Assembly (NCBI RefSeq): GCF_000473065.1
Contig: NZ_AXAZ01000012.1
Location: forward strand, 105,033 to 169,032
Direction: 5' to 3'
From: Bradyrhizobium sp. WSM1743
GTDB taxonomy: Bacteria; Pseudomonadota; Alphaproteobacteria; Rhizobiales; Xanthobacteraceae
Length of the DNA: 64,000 bases
The notes below the pieces were generated by a model, which was not told the origin of the DNA, searched no databases, and saw nothing but the letters and a program-made list of their open reading frames with translations. How positions within the stretch are numbered: the stretch's first letter is position 1; each line of letters begins with the position of its first letter. Made by a program: the position numbers and the translations under genes. Positions 34,608-43,544 of the stretch are shown piece by piece.

Positions 34608-35654
34608 TCAGAGGTAATTGATGAGGCTGATCTTCTGGAGCTGCGAGGTGAGCGCCAGGGCCGTCTGGATCTGGGTCTGCAGGGTGTTGACCCGGACCGA
34701 GGCTTCGGTCGGGTCGACCTTCTCGATACCGACGATCTGATTGTTCAGAATGTCCTGCTGCGTCTTGAGCTTCGTGGTTGCGGTGGTGATCCGCTGCTGG
34801 ACCGTGCCGACGGTGCCGCCGAGCGCGGCGAGGTCGCTGATGGCGTTACCGACGAGCCCGATGGCCTTGTCCACGACGACCTGGAAGGTCTCTTGGCTCA
34901 GGTTTACATTCCCGAGATCGGCCATCATGGTGTAGGCCTCGGCGAGCCTGCGGAAGCCGGTCTGGTTGGCGCTGACGGACGTATCGGCGATCTCGGTCGT
35001 GGAGATGCGGCTTTGCATGGTCTGGTCCGTGGCCGATGACCAGTTGGTGTTCCAGGCCGGGCTCGCAAACTCGGCATCGAAGGTGGTGTCGAGGAAGGTC
35101 TGCATCTGGGCCGGGGTAATGGTGCCCACGCTGGGCGAGGATTGCGAGAAGCCGAAGGCCGCGAGAAAATCGGCATCGACCCGGTTCTTGCTGGCCGAGC
35201 CCGCGGTGTAAGCCGTGATGGGCGCGTTCTGCGTGTTGATGCCCGAGAACAGATACGAGCCGTTATAGGAAACGTTCAGCGCGCCGATCAGATCCTGCAG
35301 ATTGGAGGCCGCAGGCGGCAGGATGACCCGCCCGCCACCGTCGGTGCTGCGGGCCGCGATCAGGTCCTTGAGGAAGTCCGTCGCAGTCTTGCTGAGCTGG
35401 GTGATCCGGTTCTGCGTCACGTCCAGGCGTCCCGAGACGAGCCCGTTGGTATCGACGAGCTGATCGGCGAAGCTGAAGTCGGCCCGCAGCGTGAGATCGC
35501 TTCCCGTCGTGGCACCAAGCTCGAGACCGACATCGGCGAAACGGCCGGTGGTCGCCTCCGTCGAGGCCTTGCTCAGCGCCGCCTGGTTGCTCGTGATCGA
35601 AGACCTCAACGACGAGGACAGCATCAGGGTGGAAATGTAGTTTGCGCTCATCAT
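34608..35654 (-). CDS. flgL: Hook-filament junction protein FlgL
   Basis: A 348-residue flagellin-fold protein. The N-terminal helix region YISTLMLSSSLRSSITSNQAAL and the C-terminal helix TLQTQIQTALALTSQLQKISL are the D0/D1 elements that pack into the filament core. It joins FlgK to the filament and is exported, probably with the FlgN-like chaperone from the same operon. Start at either of two consecutive ATGs. It lies 3 bp downstream of flgK. Confidence 0.9.
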   Translation of the reverse strand: MMSANYISTLMLSSSLRSSITSNQAALSKASTEATTGRFADVGLELGATTGSDLTLRADFSFADQLVDTNGLVSGRLDVTQNRITQLSKTATDFLKDLIAARSTDGGGRVILPPAASNLQDLIGALNVSYNGSYLFSGINTQNAPITAYTAGSASKNRVDADFLAAFGFSQSSPSVGTITPAQMQTFLDTTFDAEFASPAWNTNWSSATDQTMQSRISTTEIADTSVSANQTGFRRLAEAYTMMADLGNVNLSQETFQVVVDKAIGLVGNAISDLAALGGTVGTVQQRITTATTKLKTQQDILNNQIVGIEKVDPTEASVRVNTLQTQIQTALALTSQLQKISLINYL

Positions 35655-35657
35655 GAC

Positions 35658-37133
35658 TTAATTCCCCACGGCAGCCAGCAGGCTCTGCAGCATTTCATCG
35701 ACGGTCGAGATGATCTTCGACGACGCCGAGTAGGTGCGCTCGACCTGGAGCATCAACGACATCTCGTCATCCATGTTGACGCCGTTGACGTTCGACAACG
35801 CCGTGACGCTGCGGTTGAGCAGTGTGGTCTGGTACTCGGAGTTGTCGTTGGCGGTCTTGCGCTGATTTTCAATCCAGCTTGCCGACGACGACGCGAAGTC
35901 GATCAGGCTGCCGCTCGGCTTGCCTTGCGTGGTTGCATCGAATGGCTGCGACGCGTCCATGCCGCTGATGAGCTGCTGCAGCCGGGCCGAATAGCCGCCG
36001 TTGCCGGCGGTATTGTATTGATAAGCGGGGTTGCCGCTGATCGCACCGTCGCGCAGCAGATTCGGGTTGCCGCCCAGAGCCGGGTCGACCGACGCAGCGA
36101 CCGAGATCGTGCCGGCGAGGCCCACCGAGACGGTTGCGCTCGCGGGCATCGCGGGCGCGCCGGGATAGGTGAAGAGACCGGGGACGTCGGGCAGCGCCGC
36201 GGCCGTTTGATCGCTTTCCCTGAAAGTATTGATCAGGCCGCGCGCGATTTCGTCGAGCTGGCTCTGATAGGTGACGGTGTCCTGATCACGCAGCTGAGCA
36301 AGACCGGCTAGCTTGCCCGACTTTAGCGGCATCACCGAATTGGCGCCGGTTACCGGGACGCCGTCGATATAGACCGCGTTGCCCGTGGTGCCGGGCGTAT
36401 AGATATTGGTTGCCGCAAAGCTCACCGTCCGCGCCGTCTTGTCGAACAGCACGACGCCGCTGTCGGTGTAGAGCGCCGCATCGCCGTTGGGGCGGATCGA
36501 CATCGAGACGCCGACCTCCTGCGACAGCTTCGAGACGATGTTGTCACGCTGGTCGAGGTAGTCGGTGATGTCGTCGCCGGAGATCGTGCCCTTCACGATC
36601 GCGGTGTTCACGGTCTGGAACTGGGAGAGCAATTGGTTGATGTTTTGAACCGACGTGTTCATGTCGGCATCCGCGCCGTCACGGACAGACTGCACGGTCC
36701 GTGTCGCCTGGTTGAGCGCGGCGGCCATGTCCTTGGCGGACGTGACGGCCGCCTGCGCCAACGTGGTGTTGTCCGGCGCGTTGGCATATTTCTGCAGCGC
36801 CTCCTTCAGCGCATTGAGCTGCGCTGTCGGAGACTGGTCGAGTTCCGGATCGTCCACTGTGGCAGATGCGATCTTCTGGAGACCATCATAGATCGCGCTC
36901 TGCTTGGCGGAGGACGACGTCGCGATCAGGACATTGTTGAACAGGCCGCCGCTCGCGGCGCGCTGGATCGCCGCGACATACACGCCAGCATTCGGCAGAT
37001 TGTCCAGCACCGCGATCTTGCGCGAATAGCCGGTAGCGCTGGCACCGGAGATGTTGCGCGAGATCGTCGAGGACTGAATGCCCGACGCCATGAGCGAAGC
37101 GCGAGCGGAGTCGAGAGCGGCGGTAAGGGACAT
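35658..37133 (-). CDS. flgK: Hook-associated protein FlgK
   Basis: A 491-residue protein. It starts with an SLTAALDSARASLMASGIQS segment and ISRNISGASATGYSRK, the FlgK N-terminal rod-type motif, and ends with NMDDEMSLMLQVERTYSASS-like text (here VNMDDEMSLMLQVERTYSAS) in the conserved C-terminal helix. It is the first junction protein above the hook. In order the operon reads flgE, flgK, flgL, matching assembly order. Confidence 0.93.
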   Translation of the reverse strand: MSLTAALDSARASLMASGIQSSTISRNISGASATGYSRKIAVLDNLPNAGVYVAAIQRAASGGLFNNVLIATSSSAKQSAIYDGLQKIASATVDDPELDQSPTAQLNALKEALQKYANAPDNTTLAQAAVTSAKDMAAALNQATRTVQSVRDGADADMNTSVQNINQLLSQFQTVNTAIVKGTISGDDITDYLDQRDNIVSKLSQEVGVSMSIRPNGDAALYTDSGVVLFDKTARTVSFAATNIYTPGTTGNAVYIDGVPVTGANSVMPLKSGKLAGLAQLRDQDTVTYQSQLDEIARGLINTFRESDQTAAALPDVPGLFTYPGAPAMPASATVSVGLAGTISVAASVDPALGGNPNLLRDGAISGNPAYQYNTAGNGGYSARLQQLISGMDASQPFDATTQGKPSGSLIDFASSSASWIENQRKTANDNSEYQTTLLNRSVTALSNVNGVNMDDEMSLMLQVERTYSASSKIISTVDEMLQSLLAAVGN

Positions 37134-37167
37134 GGTTTGCTCTTGCCCGGAATGGGCGCTGAAGGAT

Positions 37168-38397
37168 TCAGCGCTTCAGGTTGACGACGACGTCGAGCAG
37201 GTCGGCACCGGTCTGGAACGATTTCGAGTTGGCGGTGAAGCCGCGTTGGGCCTCGATCATCGAGGTCAGTTCGTCCGCGAGATCGACATTGGAGTCTTCG
37301 AGGGAGCCAGACTGGATGGTACCGAGCCCGGCTCTGCCGGCATTGGAGACCTCCGCGTTCCCCGAGTCCAAGTTGGTTGAATAGACGTTGCCCGGCTCCG
37401 GCGTGAGATTGTCGGGGCTCTCAACGTCTGCGACCGCGATCGTGAACAGATTCAGCGTCTGACCGTTCTTGAGAATGGCGGTGACGTACCCATTCTGATC
37501 AATATCGACCTTATCGATGGCCGAGGGAACACTGCCATTGACCGTCGCCTTGAAGCTGAAATCCGTACCGACCTGCGTCATGTTTGACAGATCGAGGGTC
37601 ATGGTCGCGCCGTTGGGGACCGGTATCGCGAGAGTTGTCGGACTCGCTGCAGCCAACGCACCTTTTCCGGCCGTCGTCGTGTCGAAGGTATACGTGGTGG
37701 CGGCACCGAGCGCGCTGCCGGTGGTCGAATCATAGGCCTGGATCTGCCAAGTGTCTGATCCGGCGGCCGTCGCGGTGTGAGCCATATAGAGATCGATCGT
37801 GACAGCTTGACCGATATTGTCGTACGCCACGATCGAGCTTTTCGATGAATATGACGCCGGGCCGGGCGGGCCGGCAATAACAGCCGATTTCGGATCCAGA
37901 TTGCCGGTCGTCAGCGTCCCGGCCGTCGAAGCTACGGGCTGCTGCGATACCTGGGCAATGTTCACGATCTGCAACCCGCCGAGGGTATTTTGCGAGATGT
38001 CCACCTTGCCCGGCTTGCCCAAGAGATAGTAACCGGCCGCATTCACCAGATTCCCCTGAGCGTCCGGCACAAACGACCCGGCGCGCGTCATGAACTGCTG
38101 CGTGTTGTTGGCGTTCGATACCACGAAGAAACCATTGCCCTGAATGGAGAGGTCCGTAGTCGACGTGGTGAACTGCGTATGTCCCGCATCGCTGATGGCA
38201 TAGCGGACGGTAGTCTCGACGGCGCCGGAATCGTAATTGCCGGAGCCGCTCTTCAGGATCAGCGAGGAGAACTCCGTGGAAGCCCGCTTGTAGCCGGTCG
38301 TGTTGACGTTGGCGATGTTGTCCGAGACCGTCGACAGCTTGTTGGACTGCGCGGACATGCCGGAAACGCCGGTGCGCATAACACCATACAGGCTCAT
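37168..38397 (-). CDS. flgE: Flagellar hook protein FlgE
   Basis: A 409-residue protein with the basal-body rod motif LSTVSDNIANVNTTGYKRAS near the N-terminus, the hook-type NGFFVVSN segment, a long S/T-rich middle, and the C-terminal MIEAQRGFTANSKSFQTG helix. It polymerises to form the hook. It is the first gene of the flgE-flgK-flgL-flaF-flbT-flgD unit. The 90 bp upstream to the lytic transglycosylase stop should contain the promoter. Confidence 0.95.
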   Translation of the reverse strand: MSLYGVMRTGVSGMSAQSNKLSTVSDNIANVNTTGYKRASTEFSSLILKSGSGNYDSGAVETTVRYAISDAGHTQFTTSTTDLSIQGNGFFVVSNANNTQQFMTRAGSFVPDAQGNLVNAAGYYLLGKPGKVDISQNTLGGLQIVNIAQVSQQPVASTAGTLTTGNLDPKSAVIAGPPGPASYSSKSSIVAYDNIGQAVTIDLYMAHTATAAGSDTWQIQAYDSTTGSALGAATTYTFDTTTAGKGALAAASPTTLAIPVPNGATMTLDLSNMTQVGTDFSFKATVNGSVPSAIDKVDIDQNGYVTAILKNGQTLNLFTIAVADVESPDNLTPEPGNVYSTNLDSGNAEVSNAGRAGLGTIQSGSLEDSNVDLADELTSMIEAQRGFTANSKSFQTGADLLDVVVNLKR

Positions 38398-38487
38398 GAA
38401 TTGGGCTCCTTTGGTAGGTTGCAGCTACAATGGGGGGTCTTGCTTGCGCGGGGCTGATGATTGGAAGCGATGCACAACTTCATGTTG

Positions 38488-39069
38488 TCATGTCGTTTTC
38501 GGCTGACAGAACGAGCGCGCCTTGTCGGTCCACGCGCCGAAGCCGCTCGAGACGAGATGAGCGACGATGTGACAGACGTAGCGCTTCTGCGCCGGCTGGT
38601 TGTTGGGACCGGCATTGTAGCGGGCGACTGCCATGGTCCAGCTGCCCTCGCGCTGCTTCAGCTCCTTGAGGAAGCGCGCGGCGTAATCGACGTTCCTGGC
38701 GGGATCGAACATCGCCCGTACCGAAGCGAACTTGTCGCCGTGATAATAGTGGTTGATCTGCATGCAACCGAGGTCGATCAACTTGATCCCCTTGGCTCGC
38801 ATCGTCTCGAAATTCGCGATTGCGTCATCCATGTCCTTGGCGAACACGGTCTGCCCGTCGGCGCCGAGGGCATACGGATGGAGCGCACCGCGCCGACCAG
38901 TCTCGGTGAGGCCGACCGCATAGAGAATGCCGAGCGGAATCCCGTGTTGCTGGGCCGCGCGCGCCATCTCGCGCTCGCAGGGGCGCGCAATCTCGGCGGC
39001 CGCCTGGGCGGCGCTCGCATTAGAGATAAACAGGGCCGCGACGATGATGCGGCGCCACGTCCTGATCAT
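38488..39069 (-). CDS. Lytic transglycosylase, SLT family
   Basis: A 193-residue secreted enzyme. The signal peptide (IIVAALFISNASAAQAAA) precedes an SLT domain with the catalytic glutamate in GLTETGRRG (E56), a glycine-rich binding region LGCMQINHYYHG, and VARYNAGPNN. It cleaves peptidoglycan to let the rod pass, replacing the muramidase domain absent from FlgJ here. The ATG at 39069 has GGAGACG upstream. The first 50 bp overlap the end of fliK in another frame. Confidence 0.88.
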   Translation of the reverse strand: MIRTWRRIIVAALFISNASAAQAAAEIARPCEREMARAAQQHGIPLGILYAVGLTETGRRGALHPYALGADGQTVFAKDMDDAIANFETMRAKGIKLIDLGCMQINHYYHGDKFASVRAMFDPARNVDYAARFLKELKQREGSWTMAVARYNAGPNNQPAQKRYVCHIVAHLVSSGFGAWTDKARSFCQPKTT

Positions 39070-40354
39070 GACGCGTCTCCTGATTGAACTGGCGCTCCTG
39101 GCGGGCCTGCTTCGCGCCGCCGTCGGATTGCCCCGATGACGTGCCGGCACCGCCGAATGCGCCTTGCGACTGCGGCGAGGACTGTTGCTGGCCCGAGAGC
39201 TGCGGCTGCGATTGGCCGGAGCCGCTCTGGAATCCGTCGAGCGAGCCGTGCTGGACCGGCGCGACGTCCGCGACATAGCCCGCCGACTGCATGAGATCGC
39301 GGATCTGGCCGCGCTGCTGGTCGAGCATTTGGCTCGTGTCCTTGCGCTCGGCCGCAAGCTGGACGGACACCTCGGTGCCGACGAGCCTTAGGCGCACGGT
39401 GACATTGCCGAGCGCGGGCGGTTCGAGATTGACGGTCAGGATCTTGAGCGGCTGATCCGGCGCATTGGTCTGGGACGCTGTAAGATCCGGCGCTGCGGAC
39501 GCCGCCGGTGCCGAGGACTCCTTCAGCTCGGCGACGACTGCATTGGCGACCTGTTGCGGAGCGTTGAACTGCGCCGGCGGCAGATGGGTCTCCTGCTGGA
39601 CCACGGTGACCTTGGTCGTCTCGGGCAGCGCGGCGCGCGCCGAGGCCTTGGCAGCGCGCTCGACATTGGCCGTGACCGCCTCGAAGCCGGGTGTCGCGGG
39701 CATTGCGCTCGACGCCTCCGTGCCTTGCGTCGGTGCGGACTGCGCCGCGCCAACCACTTGCGAAGCCGCAGCCTGCGAGCGCGCGGTGGGAACGACACTG
39801 GAGGGCGCAGTGTCGACCGTCGCTGCCTTCGCTGCGCCGGTGGCGGGAGCCTCGCGCTTCGCCGTGGAGGACCGCTCGTCGCGCGCGGGCGCGTCCTTAT
39901 CGGCGGATTGCATCTGCGTTTTCACGGCAGGCGCGGCAGCGATCTCCTGCCCGACCACGACGGCAATGCCCGATTGACCCTGGACATCTGCTCCGGCGGC
40001 GTGATCCACCTGACGCAGTTTCTCCGGCGACCTGTCGGCCTTCTTGTCGGAGGACTCCTCAGTGAAATCCGGTCCCTCGGACGCCGCGATGTGTTCGCGT
40101 ACCGTCGCGTCCTTCTCCTTTGTCGGGTGAACTAGGCGCGTGCGCAGCGTTGCGGTCTTCGCGGTCGTATCGCTGCCATCATCGCTCAGTGCCTGCTTCG
40201 CGAGGTTCGAGACGGTGTGGAGCAGATCGTTGAACGACGAATTTCCCTGCGATTTGGTCCCGGCGCCCTTTGCGGAACGCGACGTCCCACGCATGTTGAG
40301 GCTCTCGGCGAGACCCGAGAAGAGCTGTCCGGAGGTTCCACTGAGCTTGGTCAT
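39020..40354 (-). CDS. fliK: Hook-length control protein FliK (rhizobial MotD type)
   Basis: A 444-residue protein, low in complexity (A/S/Q/T rich) through most of its length. The Flg_hook domain is near the C-terminus (LKILTVNLEPPALGNVTVRL, followed by TSQMLDQQRGQIRDLMQSAG), ending in a Q/G/S-rich tail. FliK measures hook length and switches export specificity through FlhB. In Sinorhizobium this gene, first called motD, also follows motC. The stop lies inside the lytic transglycosylase gene. Confidence 0.85.
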   Translation of the reverse strand: MTKLSGTSGQLFSGLAESLNMRGTSRSAKGAGTKSQGNSSFNDLLHTVSNLAKQALSDDGSDTTAKTATLRTRLVHPTKEKDATVREHIAASEGPDFTEESSDKKADRSPEKLRQVDHAAGADVQGQSGIAVVVGQEIAAAPAVKTQMQSADKDAPARDERSSTAKREAPATGAAKAATVDTAPSSVVPTARSQAAASQVVGAAQSAPTQGTEASSAMPATPGFEAVTANVERAAKASARAALPETTKVTVVQQETHLPPAQFNAPQQVANAVVAELKESSAPAASAAPDLTASQTNAPDQPLKILTVNLEPPALGNVTVRLRLVGTEVSVQLAAERKDTSQMLDQQRGQIRDLMQSAGYVADVAPVQHGSLDGFQSGSGQSQPQLSGQQQSSPQSQGAFGGAGTSSGQSDGGAKQARQERQFNQETRHDQDVAPHHRRGPVYL

Positions 40355-41529
40355 GGACGGCGGTCCCTGGTCAGGAGTTCGAGTTCGCCGAGTTGCTTCT
40401 GCGCGCGCGCGAGCGTCACGGTCGATGACGCCAGATCGAGCCGTGCCGGCGTTGCCGGAGGCTTGTCGGCCGCGGCGGCTGGTCCGCCCGCGAACGGCTT
40501 GCGGACGTCGAGCGCGAGCTGCACCGTGGCATTGAGGAGGGGGACGTCGCGCTCGGGCAGCTTCGACCGGTCGAGCGCCTTCAGCTCGGCGAGACCGCCG
40601 TCATATTCGTCGGTGAGCGCCCGCGAGGCGCCGCGGAAGAAATGGGCCCGCTCGCGCTCCGCCGAGGCGTCCGCGCTGAACGTCAGCGCCCGCTCGCCGG
40701 CAAGGCGGGTCACGGCCAGCCGTCCACGCACCATCGCGGCGCGCGCGATCACGAGATACAGCTTGAGGCGGCTCGCGCGATCGATCTGCTCCAACAGGGC
40801 TGCGATCCGCGCAAAGCGGCGCTCGTCGAGTGGCAGGCTCGATTGCGTCAGCCCCGCGGAGAAGCGCTGCCAGAAGTCGCCGGCATAGATCGAGTTACGG
40901 TAATGGCGGATATAGGCCAGCGTCAGAAACTCGAACTTCTCGAAATCCTCCGCCTGCCCCACCAGCAGGATCTCGCGCCGCAGCGCCGCCTCCTCGACGA
41001 GCGTGCCGGGCAAGAGCAGGCGCGCGTCGTCCAGACGCTCGATCGCGAGCGATGCCTCGGCACGCGCGAACAGCGCGCCCTGGACCAGCGCGACCTGTCC
41101 GCCCAGACCTGAGGGGATCGTCCGCGGCTTGACGTCCTTGAGCAGCTCCCGCGCTTCGTCCTGACGACCCTCGACATAGGCGAGCGCACCATTGAACAGC
41201 CGCTCGTCGACGTTCATCTTGTCGCGCGGCAGCTTGCGGACGACCTGCGGCGCGCCGCCGCTGAGCAGGTAGATGACCACCGCCTGGCTGTTCTGCGGAT
41301 TGCTCCACACGGCGGGATCGGCAGCGAGAAACTTCTCGCCGATCTGCCGGATCAGCGCGATGTGACTGCTGTGCGCGGCGGTGTCGCCGTTGGCGATGCC
41401 GTCCTGCACCGCCTGTAACGCACGGACGAGCTCATAGGGTTCGCCGGACTGGGGCGCAGGTTGAGCAAGCGCGTTCGCCGCCGTGAACGGCAGCAGCAGC
41501 AAGGCAGCGCGGCGCAGCAGCCTGATCAA
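40351..41529 (-). CDS. motC: Motor accessory protein MotC
   Basis: A 392-residue protein with a signal peptide (LLLLPFTAANALAQ) and a helical repeat-rich mature part (for example YELVRALQAVQDGIANGD, LLSGGAPQVVRKLPRDKMNVDERLFNGALAYV). In Sinorhizobium MotC is periplasmic, binds MotB and is needed for motor rotation. Position directly after motB and before fliK, with 4-bp overlaps on both sides, fits exactly. Confidence 0.9.
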   Translation of the reverse strand: MIRLLRRAALLLLPFTAANALAQPAPQSGEPYELVRALQAVQDGIANGDTAAHSSHIALIRQIGEKFLAADPAVWSNPQNSQAVVIYLLSGGAPQVVRKLPRDKMNVDERLFNGALAYVEGRQDEARELLKDVKPRTIPSGLGGQVALVQGALFARAEASLAIERLDDARLLLPGTLVEEAALRREILLVGQAEDFEKFEFLTLAYIRHYRNSIYAGDFWQRFSAGLTQSSLPLDERRFARIAALLEQIDRASRLKLYLVIARAAMVRGRLAVTRLAGERALTFSADASAERERAHFFRGASRALTDEYDGGLAELKALDRSKLPERDVPLLNATVQLALDVRKPFAGGPAAAADKPPATPARLDLASSTVTLARAQKQLGELELLTRDRRP

Positions 41530-42839
41530 GGGCGCTTCTCCCGGATCAGGATCTCGATCCGGCGGTTCTGTGCGGCCGCCGGATCGTTCGGAAGCTTCGG
41601 TCGCCGATCGGCGTAACCTTCGACATGCTCGATCCGCCGTGCATCGACGCCGGAGCGCACCAGCATGTAATAGGCCATCTGCGCACGAGCGGTCGACAGC
41701 CGCCAGTTGTCGTAGGTCTCCGAACGATACGGCCGATTGTCGGTATGGCCGCGGACGATGATCATGCCCTGGCGCTTCGTCAGCAGCGGCCCGATCTTGT
41801 CGATCACGCGGATCAGCTCGGGCCGCGGCTCGGCCGAGCCGACCGCGAACATGCCGAAGCTCGCATCGTCGGTCAGGCTCACCAGGAGTCCTTCCTCGAC
41901 CTGACGCACCTCGGCCGCCGGCCCCGCGCCCGCCTTGATGTCCGACAGCGCGTCCGCGATCGCGGACTGAAGCTGCTTGAGGGTCGGCTGCTGCGTTTGC
42001 GCCGCATCGCGCGGCTCGGACTCCTTCGCCGTGTCGTTGGGACGCGCCTGCGGTGCGGCGCTGGCCTGAACGCCAGCTTGGCTGCTGCCCTCGCGCGAGG
42101 ACTGCGTCGCTGCAGGGCCGGGCGGCAGCAGGGGCGACAGGCTTGCGGACGAGCCATCCGCGTTCGGCGCCACGCTTCCGCCGGCATCATCCGTCTTGCC
42201 GCGGCGCGGCTGCGCATCTCCCTGACCTGCGCCGGACGCGTTGTCGCGCGCGGAGGCATTCGGCTTTGGCTCGCCGTCGATGAAGCGATCGGCGTCCTTG
42301 GACGCCTGCGGCGCCAGCCTCCAATAGCCGGGATCGAAGGGATCGCGGTAGGCATCGCCACCTTTGAGGCCCTCCTCTTCGACGGACGTCAGAGCGCCGG
42401 CACGCCGCTGGCCCGAGGACTGGTTCGCGCTATTGGCGATCTCGGCGAGCGTCGCATAGGGATCGCGGAACAGCACCTTCTCCTCATAGGAGGCCGGCTT
42501 CTCGGCGGTTGGCGAGTCACCGCGACGTTCTTCGTTCGGCCCGGCCGGCTGACGCTTGCCATCCTGGCCTTCGAACGACGACGGCTCCTTCTTGGAGAGA
42601 TCCTTGAGACCCTTCGGGGCAGGTGCGTTCTCCGCGAGCTTGATCGGGTTGAAATAGCTCGCGACCACCTGCTTCTGGTCCTGGTTAAGCGCATTGAGAA
42701 GCCACATGACCAGGAAGAATGCCATCATCGCGGTCATGAAGTCCGCGTAGGCGATCTTCCAGACGCCGCCGTGATGCGCCTCCTCGGCGAAGGCGCTGCG
42801 CCGGCGGACGATCACGAGCTCATGCTTGACCTCTTCCAT
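41526..42839 (-). CDS. motB: Stator protein MotB
   Basis: A 437-residue protein. A short N-terminal cytoplasmic part is followed by the membrane helix with the proton-carrying aspartate (YADFMTAMMAFFLVMWLLNA). A long, low-complexity periplasmic linker of about 230 residues leads to a C-terminal OmpA-type peptidoglycan-binding domain (IIVRGHTDNRPYRS, LSTARAQMAYYMLVRSGVDA). The linker is much longer than in E. coli MotB, as is usual in rhizobia where MotC binds. MotA is encoded far away at 58080-58979. Confidence 0.93.
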   Translation of the reverse strand: MEEVKHELVIVRRRSAFAEEAHHGGVWKIAYADFMTAMMAFFLVMWLLNALNQDQKQVVASYFNPIKLAENAPAPKGLKDLSKKEPSSFEGQDGKRQPAGPNEERRGDSPTAEKPASYEEKVLFRDPYATLAEIANSANQSSGQRRAGALTSVEEEGLKGGDAYRDPFDPGYWRLAPQASKDADRFIDGEPKPNASARDNASGAGQGDAQPRRGKTDDAGGSVAPNADGSSASLSPLLPPGPAATQSSREGSSQAGVQASAAPQARPNDTAKESEPRDAAQTQQPTLKQLQSAIADALSDIKAGAGPAAEVRQVEEGLLVSLTDDASFGMFAVGSAEPRPELIRVIDKIGPLLTKRQGMIIVRGHTDNRPYRSETYDNWRLSTARAQMAYYMLVRSGVDARRIEHVEGYADRRPKLPNDPAAAQNRRIEILIREKRP

Positions 42840-42845
42840 GGCGGA

Positions 42846-43544
42846 CTACCGGCGCGCTTCCTTGAGACGTTCACTCCAGGCGGAGATCTGCGTCTCGATC
42901 ACGGTCTGGTCAGCCACGACGCGGACCTCGGAGATCTCGGCGGCCTCGTATGCGATGCCCGTTCGCCTGGACGCCTCGAGCTGCGTCTTCACGAGGTCGA
43001 GCAGCTCGCTCGGGCCAGTGACCTTGAACACCGGCACCGGAGAATTGCCGGTCAGCGCCGCGACCTGCTCGACCAGCGATCCGATCGCCTTGTCGCGCAC
43101 CGCCTCGGTGAGGAACGGCAGCAAGATCCGCGCAACGGAGCTTGCGATGTTGGTCTCGATCTCGCGGCAGGCCGCCTCGAAGCCGCTGACGATCGCGACC
43201 GCCTGCTGGTCGGACCATTTGGCCCGCTCCTCGCCGAGCCGGATCGCGCTGCGGACGCGCTCCTCGGCGAGCTTGGCTTCGCCTTCTGCAACGCCGGCCG
43301 CATGGCCGCGCCGATAGGCATCGTCCAGGAGATTGACCGGCGGCGCTTCCGTCGTGGGTGCCGCAGGCGGCGCCTGAAGCTGCGGCTGCGATTGGGGCTG
43401 AGGCTGCGGTTGAGGCTGCGGCTCGCGCCGGGCTTCCTTCGGCCTGGTCAGCACGTCCTGGATTTTCGGCGGCGGAGGCGGCGGCGACTTGACCCGGCCA
43501 TTCGCATCGAACTGCGTCAGGAGTTTTCCGATTGCCGCGTTCAT
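42846..43544 (-). CDS. fliH: FliH-like export regulator
   Basis: A 232-residue protein. It starts with a proline-rich segment, followed by a PQ-repeat tract (about residues 42-60) and then a FliH/HrpE-type helical region (GHAAGVAEGEAKLAEERVRS, with repeated G-x3-G-like spacing) and a C-terminal domain (IETQISAWSERLKEARR). FliH holds the ATPase FliI inactive and links it to the C ring. The assignment depends on helix pattern and position next to fliF. The 4-bp overlap with fliF supports co-translation. Confidence 0.75.
   Translation of the reverse strand: MNAAIGKLLTQFDANGRVKSPPPPPPKIQDVLTRPKEARREPQPQPQPQPQSQPQLQAPPAAPTTEAPPVNLLDDAYRRGHAAGVAEGEAKLAEERVRSAIRLGEERAKWSDQQAVAIVSGFEAACREIETNIASSVARILLPFLTEAVRDKAIGSLVEQVAALTGNSPVPVFKVTGPSELLDLVKTQLEASRRTGIAYEAAEISEVRVVADQTVIETQISAWSERLKEARR

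Noticed and set aside
43365..43432. CRISPR-like or satellite repeat
   Set aside because: The periodicity is six bases and in frame with fliH; it encodes the Pro-Gln tract and has no spacers.
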